The notes beneath the pieces were generated by a model that did no database searches, had not been told where the DNA came from, and saw nothing but the letters and a program-made list of their open reading frames with translations. A stretch of 64,000 nucleotides of DNA from Pseudomonadales bacterium. GTDB taxonomy: Bacteria > Pseudomonadota > Gammaproteobacteria > Pseudomonadales > JAHRWD01. A program made the translations under genes and the position numbers. Each line of letters begins with the position of its first letter. Within the stretch, counting starts at the first letter, position 1. The stretch lies in assembly GCA_029210125.1 (NCBI GenBank), contig JARGPR010000001.1:124001-188000 (forward strand), given 5' to 3'. This document shows positions 63,573 to 64,000 of the stretch, in pieces.

Positions 63573-63798
63573 TGGCCTCCCATTTTGTTTTAAGATCTGC
63601 ATGGTCGATCAAGCGGCCTTCATCGGTGGCTTTCACGCCTTTTTCTACTTCATGGATAAACCATTCTTCACGCGCTACATATTGTTTGATGGCTTCAGCC
63701 ATAAGCCATGCGCGAGGCCTATCCATCGCTTCGGCCATTTGGCCTACACGCGCTAATGTTTCGTCATCCAGTCTCACTGAGGTAGCCTTTAAAGGCAT
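63550..63798 (-). CDS. RHH-type antitoxin of the ParE pair
   Basis: 82 aa from the ATG at 63798, the start that gives a compact MPLKATSVRLDDETLARVGQMAEAMDRPRAWL ribbon-helix-helix domain; the longer frame to 63924 runs through REP-like repeat R4. The C-terminus (DEGRLIDHADLKTKWEAKG) is typical of ParD-like antitoxins. It precedes the toxin gene on the minus strand and overlaps its start. It should bind the operator upstream at about 63800-63850. Confidence 0.85.
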   Translation of the reverse strand: MPLKATSVRLDDETLARVGQMAEAMDRPRAWLMAEAIKQYVAREEWFIHEVEKGVKATDEGRLIDHADLKTKWEAKGAAQMD

Positions 63799-63870
63799 AG
63801 CGATTCTCCGAGGTTCTATTGGAACCTCGACTATAGCTGATCTATCGGTCACTGTCCTTCTCTGATTATG

Positions 63871-63910
63871 AAAATAGGGGATAGGTCTTTCCGTGTCACA
63901 TGAGCTATGG
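63871..63910 (+). repeat. REP-like repeat R4
   Basis: GAAAATAGGGGATAGGTCTTT-CCGTGTCACATGAGC, directly upstream of the RAYT start at 63923, where REP partner copies are normally found. Confidence 0.75.
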
Positions 63911-63922
63911 TAGTTTTTCCCC

Positions 63923-64000
63923 ATGGCCAGACCTCTGAGATTAGAATATGCCGGTGCGATCTACCACGTCACCTCTCGGGGTGATCGACGTGAAGCCATT
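63923..64000 (+). CDS. REP-associated tyrosine transposase (RAYT), 5' part
   Basis: The first 26 codons of a RAYT/IS200-like Y1 transposase, cut by the window end: MARPLRLEYAGAIYHV and SRGDRREAI are the invariant N-terminal motif of this group (YHVxxRGxxR). RAYTs mobilise REP sequences by binding and cutting at GTAG-type hairpin feet; the four REP-like repeats nearby are the probable substrates. Confidence 0.9.
   Translation, partial: MARPLRLEYAGAIYHVTSRGDRREAI

Noticed and set aside
62413..63910. Repeats at the right end as a CRISPR array
   Set aside because: Units are about 40 bases, imperfect, irregularly spaced by 60-700 bases and separated by toxin-antitoxin genes; no cas genes are present.
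1..64000. tRNA or rRNA genes
   Set aside because: I saw no cloverleaf or rRNA-like segments; a covariance-model scan would be needed to exclude them.

Overview
The window looks like chromosome of a marine-type gammaproteobacterium, probably in the Pseudomonadales/Cellvibrionales neighbourhood. The grounds are the Pseudomonas-style murU-amgK-lptD-surA-pdxA-rsmA-apaH block, a FabY-type ketoacyl synthase, CmoA/CmoB, RegB/RegA, and DUF1302/DUF1329 outer-envelope genes. This placement is inferred from gene content and order, not from a phylogeny.

Layout. 1-9 kb: cytochrome c, glutathione S-transferase, a DUF4344 metallopeptidase, bioA, a small hydrolase, an overlapping regB-regA-GIY-YIG-cupin run, and prfC. 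9-18 kb: fabY, one DUF1302 gene, two intact DUF1329 genes and a decayed third copy. 18-23 kb: cmoAB (minus strand), then leuA, a probable holD and rimI, closed by a strong bidirectional terminator. 22.8-28 kb (minus): two porin plus phosphate-binding-like protein pairs and a chemotaxis receptor. 28-37.5 kb: peptidoglycan recycling (murU, amgK), LPS and outer-membrane biogenesis (lptD, surA), vitamin B6 (pdxA and a PdxH-like gene), and rsmA, apaH. 37.6-48 kb: trhP, terD, a YqaA-type membrane protein, a coiled-coil membrane protein, an acyl-CoA ligase, dapE, an SDR, a DUF6279 lipoprotein and a Baeyer-Villiger-type monooxygenase.

48-64 kb is an accessory region with a different character. It holds six small secreted proteins (about 106-115 aa) that share one layout but are very divergent, interrupted by decayed IS30-type and IS3-type transposase remnants. 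Next come an orphan GspC-like secretion protein and, divergent from it, a 2717-residue secreted SpvB/FG-GAP/YD-repeat (Rhs) protein with six Cys-containing FN3-like repeats at its N-terminus and a variable C-terminal tip. A TPR lipoprotein follows directly. The window ends with two toxin-antitoxin pairs, each bracketed by REP-like repeats, and the start of a REP-associated transposase (RAYT).

The most promising candidate for an undescribed system is 48.7-62.4 kb: the mini-protein array, the orphan GspC, the giant secreted Rhs protein and its TPR lipoprotein. A second theme is wobble-uridine modification: trhP (ho5U34) and cmoA/cmoB (cmo5U34) are all in this window although about 19 kb apart.
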